64,000 nucleotides of DNA from Nonomuraea polychroma (GCF_004011505.1 NZ_SAUN01000001.1:2294001-2358000), one strand, 5' to 3'. Counted from the first letter of the stretch, positions 9,590 through 18,499 are shown. Program-made: numbers and translations. Notes: generated by a model from the letters alone, not told the origin.

Positions 9590-11212
9590 ATGTCTCCATC
9601 CAGGCCGTTGCTCACCGCCGTCATGCTCACCGTCGTGGGCCTACTCGGCGCCTGTGGCGGCGGGGGAGCTGCCGAAACCGCGGCAGGCGACGGCAACAAA
9701 CCGGTCTACGGCGGCACTCTGACCTATCTGGAGCATCAGCCCCCGACCTGCCTCTACCTACCCGCCGCCGGCTTCTATCCCAACGGCGGCATCCTCAACC
9801 AGATCACCGACAAGCTGACCTGGCAGGACCCCGAGACGCTGAAGATCGAGCCGTGGATCGCCACCAAGTGGGAGATCAACGAGGACGCCACCGAGTACAC
9901 GTTCCACCTGCGCGACGGCGTGACCTTCAGCGACGGCAGCCCGCTCGACGCCTCCGCCGTGGCGGCCAACTTCAACGTGTACGGCCTGGGCGACCCCGAG
10001 CTCAAGCTGCCCGTCGCCGAGTTCGTCAACAACTACGAACGCAGCGAGGTCGTCGACGCCAAGACGGTGAAGTTCCACTTCGAGAAGCCCTCGCCCGGCT
10101 TCCTCCAGGGCACCTCCGTGATCGGCGCCGGCCTTGTCTCCAAGAAGACGCTCTCCCTGCCGTACGAGCAGCAATGCCAGCTCAAGAACATCATCGGCTC
10201 AGGCCCCTTCACCCTCAAGAACCAGATCGTCGACAAGGAGGTCGACCTGGCCGCGCGCAAGGACTACAACTGGGCCCCGCCGTCGTCGCAGCACCAGGGC
10301 CGCGCGTACCTCGACGAAGTCAAGATCATCGTCACGCCGGAGGACAACGTGCGGGTGGGTGCGCTCATCTCCGGCCAGGCCGACATGGTGCGCTACGTCC
10401 AGGCGTACGACGAGAAAACCGTCAAGGATGCGGGCTTCCAGATCTACGCCGAGCCCACCCGGGGCGTGAACAACGGCCTCTACCTGCGGCCTGCGAACAG
10501 CATCCTCAAGGACGTCGACGTGCGCAGGGCGCTGCAGGCGGGCACGAACGCCAAGGAGGTCGTCGACACCCTGTTCACCGCGAGCTACCCGGTCGCCACC
10601 TCCGTGCTCAGCCACCTCGCCCAGGGTTATGTCGACCTGTCCAAGGAGCTCGCCTACGACCCGGACCAGGCCAACGCCCTGCTGGACAAGGCGGGCTGGG
10701 CGCGCGGCGCCGACGGGATCCGCGCCAAGGACGGCGTGAGGCTGCAGCTCGGCGTGTTCGTCTCCGGTCCGCAGCCGCTGTCGAAGCAGACGCTCGAACT
10801 CGTCGCCCAGCAGTGGGCCAAGCTCGGTGTGAAGCTGGAGATCCGCCCCGCCGACGCCGGCACGCAGGCCGTGGACATCAAGAACGCCGAGAAGACCGCG
10901 ATTCAGCACGGCATGGTCGGCCGCGCCGACCAGGACGTGATCAAGAGCCACTTCCACAGCCAGAACCGCGACGTCATCCTCCACGAGGACGAGAAGCTGG
11001 ACCGGCTGCTGGAGGAGGAGTCCGCCGAGCCCGCCGTGGCCGCGCGCAACGCCAAGGTGGCCGAGATCCAGCGGTACGTGATCGAGCAGGGTTACGCGAT
11101 CCCGCTGTTCGAGGAGCCCCAGGTGTACGGCGCCGCGCCGCACGTCAAGGGCGTGGCCTTCGAAGCGGTCGCCCGGCCCTGGTTCTACTCGGTGTGGAAG
11201 TCGCAGCAGTGA
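9590..11212 (+). CDS. ABC importer solute-binding lipoprotein (family 5), second system
   Basis: 540 residues. Signal peptide with lipobox GLLGAC, lipidated Cys at residue 22, followed by a Gly-rich linker. Family-5 receptor fold: YGGTLTYLEHQPPTCLYLP, TEYTFHLRDGVTFSDGSPLD and IIGSGPFTLKNQIVDKE. First gene of the second importer operon, with AGAAAGG upstream of ATG. Related to, but clearly different from, the lipoprotein at 4529, so the two importers likely have different ligands. Confidence 0.93.
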   Translation: MSPSRPLLTAVMLTVVGLLGACGGGGAAETAAGDGNKPVYGGTLTYLEHQPPTCLYLPAAGFYPNGGILNQITDKLTWQDPETLKIEPWIATKWEINEDATEYTFHLRDGVTFSDGSPLDASAVAANFNVYGLGDPELKLPVAEFVNNYERSEVVDAKTVKFHFEKPSPGFLQGTSVIGAGLVSKKTLSLPYEQQCQLKNIIGSGPFTLKNQIVDKEVDLAARKDYNWAPPSSQHQGRAYLDEVKIIVTPEDNVRVGALISGQADMVRYVQAYDEKTVKDAGFQIYAEPTRGVNNGLYLRPANSILKDVDVRRALQAGTNAKEVVDTLFTASYPVATSVLSHLAQGYVDLSKELAYDPDQANALLDKAGWARGADGIRAKDGVRLQLGVFVSGPQPLSKQTLELVAQQWAKLGVKLEIRPADAGTQAVDIKNAEKTAIQHGMVGRADQDVIKSHFHSQNRDVILHEDEKLDRLLEEESAEPAVAARNAKVAEIQRYVIEQGYAIPLFEEPQVYGAAPHVKGVAFEAVARPWFYSVWKSQQ

Positions 11213-12138
11213 CGCGATACCTCCTGTCGAGGACCGGCCAGGCGGCGCTCGTGCTCTGGGCCGCCTTCACGGCGAGTTACGTGCTCCTGCAACTGCTGCC
11301 CGGCGACTCGATCCTGATCAAGTTCCAGAACCCCGAGCTCGGCCTGTCGCCGCAGCAGATCGCCGAGATCCGCGCTTACTACGCCGGCGGCTCGCCGATC
11401 GGCGACTACCTCCGGACCCTGTTCGGCTTCGTGACCGGCGGCCTCGGCTACTCGATCGACACCGGCACCCCCGTGATCGAGCGGCTGGCCGAGGCGCTGC
11501 CCGAGACGGCCCGGCTCGCCTCGGCCGCGTTCCTGCTGGCGGTGCTGATCGCCGTGGTGATCGCTTTCGTGGCCAGCTACAGCAGGACTTCGTGGCTGCG
11601 GGGCGCGCTGCTGTCGGTGCCGTCGGTGTTCATCTCGGTCCCCGCGTTCTGGCTGGGCATCCTGCTGATCCAGGTCTTCTCGTTCCGGCTGAAGCTGGTG
11701 CCGGTGATCGGCGGCGGCGAGCTGCAGCAGCTCATCCTGCCCGTGCTGACGCTGGCCGTGCCGATCTCGGCGCCCATCGCGCAAGTGCTCGCCCGGAGCA
11801 TCGACCAGGTGTACGCGCAGCCGTTCGTGCCGGTCATCGAGGCCAAGGGCGCCACGCGGTGGTGGGTCCTGTGGCGGCACGTGGCCCGCAACGCCGTGCT
11901 GCCGACGCTGACCGTGGCCGGGCTGACGTTCGGCGAGCTGATCGCGGGCTCGGTCGTGACCGAGACCGTCTTCGGCCGGGCCGGCATCGGCCGGTTGACC
12001 GAGCAGGCCGTCAACGCGCAGGACACCCCGGTGATGCTCGCGGTCGTCGTGCTCGCCGCAGCCGTGTTCGTGCTGGTCAACCTGGTCGTGGACGTGCTGT
12101 TCCCGATCCTCGACCCGCGGCTGAAGGCGGCTGCGTGA
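11209..12138 (+). CDS. ABC transporter permease (DppB/OppB type), second system
   Basis: 309 residues from GTG 11209 (GTGA overlap). Begins with LLSRTGQAALVLWAAFTASY, the DppB-type first membrane helix, followed by LLPGDSILIKFQ; the coupling loop is near residues 205-225 (FVPVIEAKGATRWWVLWRH). Six membrane segments. Channel subunit of the second importer. Confidence 0.93.
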   Translation: MTRYLLSRTGQAALVLWAAFTASYVLLQLLPGDSILIKFQNPELGLSPQQIAEIRAYYAGGSPIGDYLRTLFGFVTGGLGYSIDTGTPVIERLAEALPETARLASAAFLLAVLIAVVIAFVASYSRTSWLRGALLSVPSVFISVPAFWLGILLIQVFSFRLKLVPVIGGGELQQLILPVLTLAVPISAPIAQVLARSIDQVYAQPFVPVIEAKGATRWWVLWRHVARNAVLPTLTVAGLTFGELIAGSVVTETVFGRAGIGRLTEQAVNAQDTPVMLAVVVLAAAVFVLVNLVVDVLFPILDPRLKAAA

Positions 12139-12923
12139 AGGGCGGAGTGGTTCTCGCGTGGGCGGTGCTCGGCCTGGCGCTGCTCTGGGCGGTCGTGCCC
12201 GGGGTGTTCACCGGCTACGACCCGATCGCGGGCGTGCCTGCTGAAAAGCTCCAGGCGCCGAGCGCGGAGCACCTGTTCGGTACCGACGCTGTCGGGCGCG
12301 ACGTGTTCGCCCGGGTGGTGCACGGTTCGGTGCACTCGCTGTCGGGGGCGCTCGTGGCCGTGGCAGTGGGCCTGCTGCTGGGCACGTTGCTCGGGCTGCT
12401 GGCCGGTGCGGCAGGCGGGTTCGCCGACGCGGCGGTCATGCGGGTCGTGGACGTGCTGCTGTCGGTGCCCGGCCTGCTCCTGGCCCTGACGGTGATCATC
12501 CTGCTCGGGCCCGGCACGGTGAACGTGGCGATCGCGGTGGGCATCGGCTCGGTGGCAGCCTTTGCCCGGCTGGCGCGCGCCGAGGTGGTGCGGGTCCGGC
12601 GCGCCGACTACGTGGAGGCCGCGTTCGGCAGCGGCGGCACGTTCCCGGCCGTGTTGTGGCGGCACGTGCTGCCGAACTCGCTGGGCCCCGTCATCGCGCT
12701 GGCCGCCCTGCAGTTCGGCGCGGCCATCCTGGCCATCTCGACCCTCGGCTTCCTCGGGTATGGCGCCGAGCCGCCCACCCCGGAGTGGGGGCTGCTCATC
12801 TCCGAGGGCCGCAACTACCTGGCCACGTCGTGGTGGCTGACCACGCTGCCCGGCGCGGCGGTGGTCGCGGTGGTGCTCGCCGCCGGCCGCATCAGCCGCT
12901 CGATCGGAAAGGAACGAGCATGA
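12135..12923 (+). CDS. ABC transporter permease (DppC/OppC type), second system
   Basis: 262 residues from GTG 12135 (GTGA overlap). Contains HLFGTDAVGRDVFARVVHGSVHS, the diagnostic DppC stretch, and the coupling loop ADYVEAAFGSGGTFPAVLWR. The N-terminal cytoplasmic extension common in DppC is missing: the first membrane helix starts at once, which makes it about 40 residues shorter than the 7026 permease. Confidence 0.92.
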   Translation: MKGGVVLAWAVLGLALLWAVVPGVFTGYDPIAGVPAEKLQAPSAEHLFGTDAVGRDVFARVVHGSVHSLSGALVAVAVGLLLGTLLGLLAGAAGGFADAAVMRVVDVLLSVPGLLLALTVIILLGPGTVNVAIAVGIGSVAAFARLARAEVVRVRRADYVEAAFGSGGTFPAVLWRHVLPNSLGPVIALAALQFGAAILAISTLGFLGYGAEPPTPEWGLLISEGRNYLATSWWLTTLPGAAVVAVVLAAGRISRSIGKERA

Positions 12924-14503
12924 GCCTGCTGGACATCCGCGACCTGGCGGTCTCCTACGACGGCAGGCGGGCGGTGGACGGCGTCTCCTTCGCGATCGAG
13001 CCGGAGGAGGTCGTGGCCGTCGTCGGCGAATCGGGGTCGGGCAAGTCCACCACGGCGCACGCGATCATCGGCTTGCTGCCCGGCAACGCCACCGTGGACG
13101 CGGGTCGGATCGGATTCGGCGAGGTGGACCTGGCCGGCTGGTCCGAGCGCCGCCTGCGGTCCGTCCGCGGCACGCAGATCGGGCTGATCCCGCAGGACCC
13201 CGCCAACTCCCTGGACCCGGTCAAGACCATCGGCGCCCAGATCGGCGAGGTGCTGCGCATCCACGGTCACCGTGATCAGCGCTGGGACCGCAGGACGATC
13301 CGCCGCCGAGTCCTCGACCTGCTCGCCCGCGTCGGCCTGCCCGACCCGGAGATGCAGGACCGCCGGTACCCGCACGAGTTGTCCGGCGGCATGCGCCAGC
13401 GCGTGCTCATCGCCATCGCGATCGCCCTGCGCCCCCGGCTGATCATCGCGGACGAGCCCACCAGCGCACTGGACGTCACCGTGCAGCGGCGCATCCTCGA
13501 TCTCCTCGACGACCTCCGCACCGAGTACGGCACCGCCGTGCTGCTGGTCACCCACGACCTCGGCCTGGCCGCGAGCCGGTCGGACCGCCTCGTGGTGATG
13601 AAGGACGGCCGCATCGTGGAACAGGGGCCGACCGCCGCCGTGCTGGCCGCCCCCGAAGGGGACTACACCAAGCGGCTGCTGAACGACGCTCCCGCCCTGT
13701 CGGCGCGGCCGTTCCTGGACCCTCCGGGCGAGCCTCCCGAGGCCCGGCCGGCGACGGGGCCCGCGATCGTGGTCCGCGACCTGGTCAAGGAGTTTCGCGT
13801 GGGGCGGCGCCCGTTCCGCGCCGTGGACGGGATCTCCTTCGAGGTTGCGCGCGGCACCACGCACGCGCTGGTGGGCGAGTCCGGCTCCGGCAAGACCACC
13901 ACGGCCAGGCTGGTCGTGCGGTTCGCGACGCCCACCTCGGGAACGGTGACCATCGCCGGGGCGCCGGACGATCGGCGCTTCCGCCGGCACGTGCAACTCG
14001 TCTACCAGAACCCGTACGGGTCGCTCGACCCGCGCCAGTCCATCGGGAAGATCGTGGAGGAGCCGCTGCGCAACTTCAAGCTCGGCGACCGGGCCACCCG
14101 CCGCGCCCGGGTCGCCGACCTGCTGGAGCGGGTGGCGCTGCCGAAGGACGTGCTGGCGCGCCGGCCGCGGGAGCTGTCCGGCGGGCAGCGGCAGCGGGTG
14201 GCCATCGCCCGCGCGCTGGCCGCCGAGCCTGAGGTGATCGTGCTCGACGAGGCGGTCTCGGCCCTCGACGTCACCGTACAGGCGCAGATCCTCGACCTGC
14301 TCGAACAACTCCAGCGCGACCTGGGGCTGACCTATCTGTTCATCTCGCACGATCTGGCCGTGGTGCGCCAGATCTCGCACACCGTCTCCGTCATGAGCAA
14401 AGGACGCATCGTGGAAACCGGAACCACCCGGCAGGTCTTCACCGAGCCCCGGCACGACTACACCCGCGAGCTGCTGGCCGCGATCCCGGAGCGGGTGCGA
14501 TGA
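12920..14503 (+). CDS. Double ATPase of the second ABC importer
   Basis: 527 residues, two nucleotide-binding domains in one chain. First: Walker A GESGSGKS near 36-43, signature LSGGMRQR, Walker B LIIADEPTSALD. Second: Walker A GESGSGKT near 318, signature LSGGQRQR, Walker B VIVLDEAVSALD, where the usual DEP is DEA; the catalytic Glu is kept. ATG overlaps the preceding stop (ATGA), with AAAGGAACG upstream. Confidence 0.95.
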   Translation: MSLLDIRDLAVSYDGRRAVDGVSFAIEPEEVVAVVGESGSGKSTTAHAIIGLLPGNATVDAGRIGFGEVDLAGWSERRLRSVRGTQIGLIPQDPANSLDPVKTIGAQIGEVLRIHGHRDQRWDRRTIRRRVLDLLARVGLPDPEMQDRRYPHELSGGMRQRVLIAIAIALRPRLIIADEPTSALDVTVQRRILDLLDDLRTEYGTAVLLVTHDLGLAASRSDRLVVMKDGRIVEQGPTAAVLAAPEGDYTKRLLNDAPALSARPFLDPPGEPPEARPATGPAIVVRDLVKEFRVGRRPFRAVDGISFEVARGTTHALVGESGSGKTTTARLVVRFATPTSGTVTIAGAPDDRRFRRHVQLVYQNPYGSLDPRQSIGKIVEEPLRNFKLGDRATRRARVADLLERVALPKDVLARRPRELSGGQRQRVAIARALAAEPEVIVLDEAVSALDVTVQAQILDLLEQLQRDLGLTYLFISHDLAVVRQISHTVSVMSKGRIVETGTTRQVFTEPRHDYTRELLAAIPERVR

Positions 14504-15492
14504 GGCTCGGCTTCTTCACCCGGCTCCTCGACGACGTGCCGCCGGGGGAGCGCTACCGGCTGGCCGCCGAGCAGATCGAGCACGCGGATGCCTGCGGGTT
14601 CGACACGGCGTGGGTGGCGCAGCACCACTTCGACGGCGAGGAGGGCGGCCTGCCCGCGCCGCTGGTGTTCCTGGCCCACGTCGCCGCGCGGACCGGTCGC
14701 ATCCGGCTCGGCACCGGCATCATCACGCTGCCGCTGGAGCATCCGGTGCGGGTGGCCGAGGACACGGCGGTACTGGACCTGCTGACCGGCGGCCGGCTGG
14801 AGGTGGGCGTGGGCGGCGGGGGCACGCCGTCGTCGTTCGCGCCGTTCGGGCACGACAGCGCCGACCGCGCGGCTCTCTACGCCGAGCACCTGTGGGTGCT
14901 GCGCCGCGCCTGGTCGGGGGAGGACCTCGGCGGCGGCAACCGGCTCTACCCGCCCGCGCCCCGGCTCCTCGACGCCGTGTGGGAAGCCACGTTCTCGGTC
15001 GCGGGCGGGGCTCGGGCGGGGAGGGCGGGCCACGGGTTGATGCTGTCACGCACCCAGCCGCGGCCCGCCGAGAACCCGCAGGCGACGCTGGCCGACATCC
15101 AGCTGCCGATTGTCGACGCCTACCACGAGAACCTGCCGTCCGGCGTCGGGCCGCGCATCGTGGCCTCGCGGACCGCGTTCGTCGCCGACAGCCGGGCCGA
15201 GGCGCTGCGCTACGCCGAGCTCGGCCTCGGCCGGGGCAGGTTGCCCTTCGAACTGCCCGAGGGCGGTCTCGACAGCCGCATCGCGGCCTTCGACGTGCAC
15301 CTGGGCACCCCGGAGGACGTCATCGAGAGCCTCCGGGCCGACCCGACGCTCGACCGGGTCACCGACCTGGTCTTCCAGGTGCACTCGGTCGACCCGCCGC
15401 ACCCGCTCGTCATCCGCTCGATCGAGCTGCTGGCGACCGAGGTCGCGCCCGCGCTCGGCTGGCTTCCCTCCACAGAATTGAGCACGAAATGA
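14500..15492 (+). CDS. FMN-dependent luciferase-like monooxygenase, KPN_01858 family
   Basis: 330 residues; RLGFFTRLLDD, FDTAWVAQHHF, TGIITLPLEHPVRVAEDTAVLD and GGRLEVGVGGGGTP fit the LLM family known as KPN_01858-type (TIGR04027). In that family the gene is typically found with the two CMD-type genes that follow here and a peptide-type ABC importer, which supports the assignment. The function of the set is not established experimentally as far as I know; oxidative attack on an imported compound is likely. ATGA overlap with the upstream ATPase. Confidence 0.9.
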   Translation: MRLGFFTRLLDDVPPGERYRLAAEQIEHADACGFDTAWVAQHHFDGEEGGLPAPLVFLAHVAARTGRIRLGTGIITLPLEHPVRVAEDTAVLDLLTGGRLEVGVGGGGTPSSFAPFGHDSADRAALYAEHLWVLRRAWSGEDLGGGNRLYPPAPRLLDAVWEATFSVAGGARAGRAGHGLMLSRTQPRPAENPQATLADIQLPIVDAYHENLPSGVGPRIVASRTAFVADSRAEALRYAELGLGRGRLPFELPEGGLDSRIAAFDVHLGTPEDVIESLRADPTLDRVTDLVFQVHSVDPPHPLVIRSIELLATEVAPALGWLPSTELSTK

Positions 15493-16079
15493 TCAACGAT
15501 GTCATCGACCACCTGGCCGGGATAACACCCGGCTCCCCGCTCGACCGGCTGCGCGCCCGGCGGCCGGGCGCGCGCGAGCACGCCCAGCGCAGCTTCGACG
15601 CGCTCTTCACCCCGGACGACGACAGCGACGTCACGCTCGTCGAGCGGGACGCGATCGCGGCCTTCGTGGCCGGGCTGCACCAGGACGCCGAGATCGCCTC
15701 CTTCTACGCCGACCGGCTGGCCGAGCTCTCACCCGGCCTGCTCAAGGCCGTGGAGTCCGAGATCGAGGCGGGCGGCACCACCGGTCCCTACGGGGTCTAC
15801 CCGGACGGCGGCCCGCTGGCGAAGGAGAGCGACGAGGGACTGCGCTACCGGGCGCGGAACCCCGCCGACCTGGGAGTCCGGCTCGCCGCTGCGTTCGAGC
15901 ACGCCCACCTGCTCGTGTTCCGGCCACGTGAGGCTCGGGAGGGCGATCTGGACGCTCTGGCCCGAGCGGGCTGGAGCGCCACGGCCATCGTGACGCTGTC
16001 GCAGCTCGTCGCCTTCCTCACCTTTCAGATACGCGTGGTGGCCGGGCTGCGGCTGCTGCGGAAGGGATCGGCCTCATGA
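15489..16079 (+). CDS. CMD domain protein, Avi_7170 family
   Basis: 196 residues, mostly helical, resembling the Avi_7170 family (TIGR04029) of carboxymuconolactone-decarboxylase-like proteins: INDVIDHLAGITPGSPLDRL at the start, HAQRSFDALF, and ATAIVTLSQLVAFLTFQIRV near the end. It lacks the CxxC redox pair found in its neighbour, so it may be a structural partner or use other chemistry. ATGA overlaps at both ends. Assignment rests on family resemblance and on the conserved trio context. Confidence 0.85.
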   Translation: MINDVIDHLAGITPGSPLDRLRARRPGAREHAQRSFDALFTPDDDSDVTLVERDAIAAFVAGLHQDAEIASFYADRLAELSPGLLKAVESEIEAGGTTGPYGVYPDGGPLAKESDEGLRYRARNPADLGVRLAAAFEHAHLLVFRPREAREGDLDALARAGWSATAIVTLSQLVAFLTFQIRVVAGLRLLRKGSAS

Positions 16080-16645
16080 CCGGATTCACCCAGGACCAGC
16101 TCGGCTGGGAGCCTTGGCTTGCGCCCCTGACGGCCGACGAGCTGACTGACGAGCACTACGAAGCGCTGGTCGACAAGGCACGCGCCGCCTCCCCGTACTT
16201 CCTGCTGCTCGCCCGCGATCCGGATGTCCTGCACGCCCGCACGAAGACCGACGTGGACATCTTCTACAACGCCGACAGCGGGCTGCCGCGCGCCGAGCGC
16301 GAGCTGGCCGCCACCGCGACCTCGCGCCGCAACGGCTGCGTGTACTGCGCGTCCGTGCACGCCCGCTTCGCCGGCCACTACTCCAAACGCCCCGACGACG
16401 TGCAGCGCCTGCTGGACGAGGGCGTCGGTGCGCCGCAGGAGGGCACCTGGCGGGCCGTCGTCGACGCCTCGGTGGCGCTCGCCGCCACGCCGGACGAGTT
16501 CGGTCCGGAGCACGTCGCCGCGCTCCGCGCCGCGGGGCTCGATGACCTGGCCATCAGCGACACCATCCACGCCGCCGCGTTCTTCAACTGGGCCAACCGG
16601 CTCATGCTCTCGCTCGGGGAGCCCACCCAGGAGGCCGGCCAGTGA
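16076..16645 (+). CDS. Alkylhydroperoxidase-domain protein, Avi_7169 family
   Basis: 189 residues with the AhpD-type redox motif NGCVYCASVHARFAGHYS (CxxC plus the downstream His) around residues 81-98. Ends with FFNWANRLMLSLGEP, typical of peroxidase-related CMD proteins. Third member of the KPN_01858/Avi_7170/Avi_7169 trio. Likely a thiol-based peroxidase or reductant acting with the flavin monooxygenase. Overlaps the next gene by 4 nt (GTGA). Confidence 0.88.
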   Translation: MTGFTQDQLGWEPWLAPLTADELTDEHYEALVDKARAASPYFLLLARDPDVLHARTKTDVDIFYNADSGLPRAERELAATATSRRNGCVYCASVHARFAGHYSKRPDDVQRLLDEGVGAPQEGTWRAVVDASVALAATPDEFGPEHVAALRAAGLDDLAISDTIHAAAFFNWANRLMLSLGEPTQEAGQ

Positions 16646-17262
16646 TGGAACCCCAGCTCGACCACCTTGTCTACGCGGTGCCCGACCTCGCGGCGGGGGT
16701 CGCCGACTTCGCCGAGCGCACCGGGATCCGCCCTGTGCCCGGCGGCAGACACCCCGGAGGCACCGCGAACTACCTCGTCCGCTTCGGTCCTACCTCCTAC
16801 CTGGAGATCATCGGCCCGGACCCGGAGGCGTCCGCACGGCCCCGGGCGTTCGGCCTGGAGACCCTGACCGCGCCGCGGCTCGCGGCCTGGGCTGTGCGCC
16901 CCGGGGACATCGACAAGGCGGTGCGGCAGTCCCGTGAGCAGGGCTACGACCCCGGCGACGTGCAGCCCCTGTCCCGGCGCACCCCTGCGGGCGTGCTGCT
17001 GGAGTGGCGGCTCACCCGGCGCGAGGATTCGGCGGCGGTCAGGCCGGTGCCGTTCCTCATCGACTGGGGCGACACACCCCACCCCGCCTCCTCGGACCTG
17101 CCCCTGTTGAGCCTGACCTCCTTCTCCGCCGTGCACCCCGACCCCGACGCTCTGCGGCGCGACCTGGCCGCCCTCGGCGTCCGGCTCGACATCTCACAAG
17201 AACGCGAGCCGGCGCTGTGGGCCGTCATCGACACCCCGCTCGGCCACGTGACCCTGCGCTGA
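16642..17262 (+). CDS. Glyoxalase-like (VOC superfamily) protein
   Basis: 206 residues from GTG 16642 (4-nt overlap) or ATG 16645. LDHLVYAVPDLAAGVADFAE and NYLVRFGPTSYLEIIGPDP match the glyoxalase-like domain (PF13468 type) of the vicinal-oxygen-chelate fold; a second half-domain is seen at ADLPLLSL-like residues 150-206, ending VIDTPLGHVTLR. Possibly an isomerase or lyase acting on an intermediate of the pathway. No specific reaction can be assigned. Confidence 0.8.
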   Translation: MMEPQLDHLVYAVPDLAAGVADFAERTGIRPVPGGRHPGGTANYLVRFGPTSYLEIIGPDPEASARPRAFGLETLTAPRLAAWAVRPGDIDKAVRQSREQGYDPGDVQPLSRRTPAGVLLEWRLTRREDSAAVRPVPFLIDWGDTPHPASSDLPLLSLTSFSAVHPDPDALRRDLAALGVRLDISQEREPALWAVIDTPLGHVTLR

Positions 17263-17277
17263 CCAGAAGAGAAGACC

Positions 17278-17811
17278 ATGAGCACCCTTCGCGAGTACCT
17301 GTCACACAAGCGCACGGCCCTGCTGGCCCGCCGGGAGGCGCCCGCCGCCGGGCCGGTCCCGTTGCACGCCCATGTCACCGCCGAGGGCCGCAGCGGGATC
17401 CGGCGCATCAGGATCAGGGACTTCCAGCTCATCAGCGACAGCGGCCCCGACTTCGCCGGTTACGACCTCGGCCCTACCTCGCCCGAGTTGCAGGCCGGCG
17501 TGCTGGGCAGTTGCGTCACGCACATCTTTCTGATCAAGGCGGCCGAGCTGGCGGTGCCGATCGACGCGCTGGAGGTGGACGTGCGCGCCGAATACGACCC
17601 CAGAGCCCAGCAGCCGGGTGACGCCGACATTCCCGTGTACCCGCACAACTTCCGCTACAACGTGCTGATCGAATCGCCCGCCTCCGACAAGGAACTGGCG
17701 AACCTGCACGCCGAGGTCGAGCGGGTCTGCCCGATACTCAACCTGATCCGCAACCCACAGCCCGTCAGCGGAACGCTGGTTCGGACCCGATCGGGAGCAC
17801 CGCTGGTCTGA
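17278..17811 (+). CDS. OsmC/Ohr-family protein
   Basis: 177 residues. The two conserved OsmC cysteines are visible: GSCVTHIFLIKAAEL near residues 79-93 and AEVERVCPILNLIRNP near 144-159. Such proteins reduce organic hydroperoxides through the Cys pair. 15-nt gap from the glyoxalase-like gene, with AGAAGAGAAG upstream of ATG. Last gene of the second operon, a plausible detoxifying partner for flavin monooxygenases that leak peroxide. Confidence 0.88.
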   Translation: MSTLREYLSHKRTALLARREAPAAGPVPLHAHVTAEGRSGIRRIRIRDFQLISDSGPDFAGYDLGPTSPELQAGVLGSCVTHIFLIKAAELAVPIDALEVDVRAEYDPRAQQPGDADIPVYPHNFRYNVLIESPASDKELANLHAEVERVCPILNLIRNPQPVSGTLVRTRSGAPLV

Positions 17812-17894
17812 CGAGCGAGTGATCATCAGCCTCGGCGGCCTGGTCGATCCCTGGACGCGCCCACCACGCCTTGTCGCAGCTGCTCCTCCGCGCA

Positions 17895-17917
17895 CGCGGC
17901 CTGCCAGGCAGGCCGCG
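17895..17917 (+). terminator. Hairpin after osmC-type gene
   Basis: Perfect 11-bp inverted repeat (CGCGGCCTGCC / GGCAGGCCGCG) around a single central A, 84 nt after the OsmC stop. No T-run follows, as is common in actinobacteria. Likely end of the second importer operon. Confidence 0.6.
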
Positions 17918-17925
17918 CTCGGCCG

Positions 17926-18179
17926 CGAAGACCGGCTTGGATGCCGGACTCGGGGCTCACGAGATCATCGACACCTCCGCCTACCACGGCGACCGGGCGT
18001 AGAAGAAGATCCTGCGCCTGACCGGCGGGCGCAGCGCGGACGTTGTGCTGGACGCCGCCGGCGCATATCGGGCCTCAAGGAAGCGGTCTTCCCGCTGGAG
18101 CAGGCGACCCGGGCCCACCAGCGACCTGGAAAGTCGCGACAACAGAGGCAAGATCGTGCTCAGGGTGAGCCGTGACTGA
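17926..18179 (+). pseudogene. Remnant of a quinone oxidoreductase/zinc-type alcohol dehydrogenase
   Basis: Pieces of an MDR-family C-terminal half in order: LDAGLGAHEIIDTSAYHGDR, an in-frame TAG at about 17999-18001, then KKILRLTGGRSADVVLDAAG, a shift to the frame reading GLKEAVFPLEQATRAHQR, and a second shift near 18121 to LESRDNRGKIVLRVSRD and a stop at 18177. The Rossmann and C-terminal stretches are typical, but one stop and two frameshifts make it inactive. The N-terminal catalytic half is missing. Confidence 0.65.
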
Positions 18180-18385
18180 GGACACGATCCCGGTCTGGCA
18201 CCTCGGTCACGTGCACCCGGATTCGGACTGGGTAACGGCTGCGGCGAGGGCGGCTTGGTAGATGGTGCGGCGTGCCATTTCGCTGCCGCGAGGTGGCAGA
18301 TCTTGTGGCGTCCGGAGACTAGCCGCTGCCCGCAGACGGTGAGTGCGTAGCGCAAGGTGGCGCAATCTTACTGTTATCCCACTTT

Positions 18386-18404
18386 ACCTACTCAATTGCT
18401 AGGT
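18386..18404 (+). promoter_or_regulatory. Inverted repeat ACCTA-N9-TAGGT, candidate operator
   Basis: Five-base inverted repeat around CTCAATTGC, in an AT-rich island just before the permease remnant and ATPase gene. Its right arm lies in TAGGTTAT (18400-18407), also present at 9540-9547. The symmetry is typical of a dimeric repressor site; the regulator is unknown. A sulfur-responsive control is an inference from the gene content only. Confidence 0.4.
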
Positions 18405-18498
18405 TATTGCCTGTGTCCAGGTGGGGAGGTGGCTCACCTCGGCCGCCGTCGAGCTGATCGGGCGCCGGGTCACCCGCTGGCTGCCCAGGGGAGCGTGA
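18403..18498 (+). pseudogene. 3' end of a TauC/SsuC-type permease gene
   Basis: Open frame ending at TGA 18496-18498 that encodes VGRWLTSAAVELIGRRVTRW then LPRGA, the usual amphipathic C-terminal tail of nitrate/sulfonate/taurine permeases. The stop is 1 nt before the ATPase ATG, as expected for an intact operon. The preceding 230 residues of the permease and any receptor gene are absent, so a deletion has joined promoter DNA to the permease tail. Confidence 0.55.
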
Positions 18499-18499
18499 C

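Noticed and set aside
18220..18360. Minus-strand frame LRYALTVCGQRLVSGRHKIC as a transposase remnant
   Set aside because: It looks protein-like, but I could not tie it to a family, and it is too short to support.
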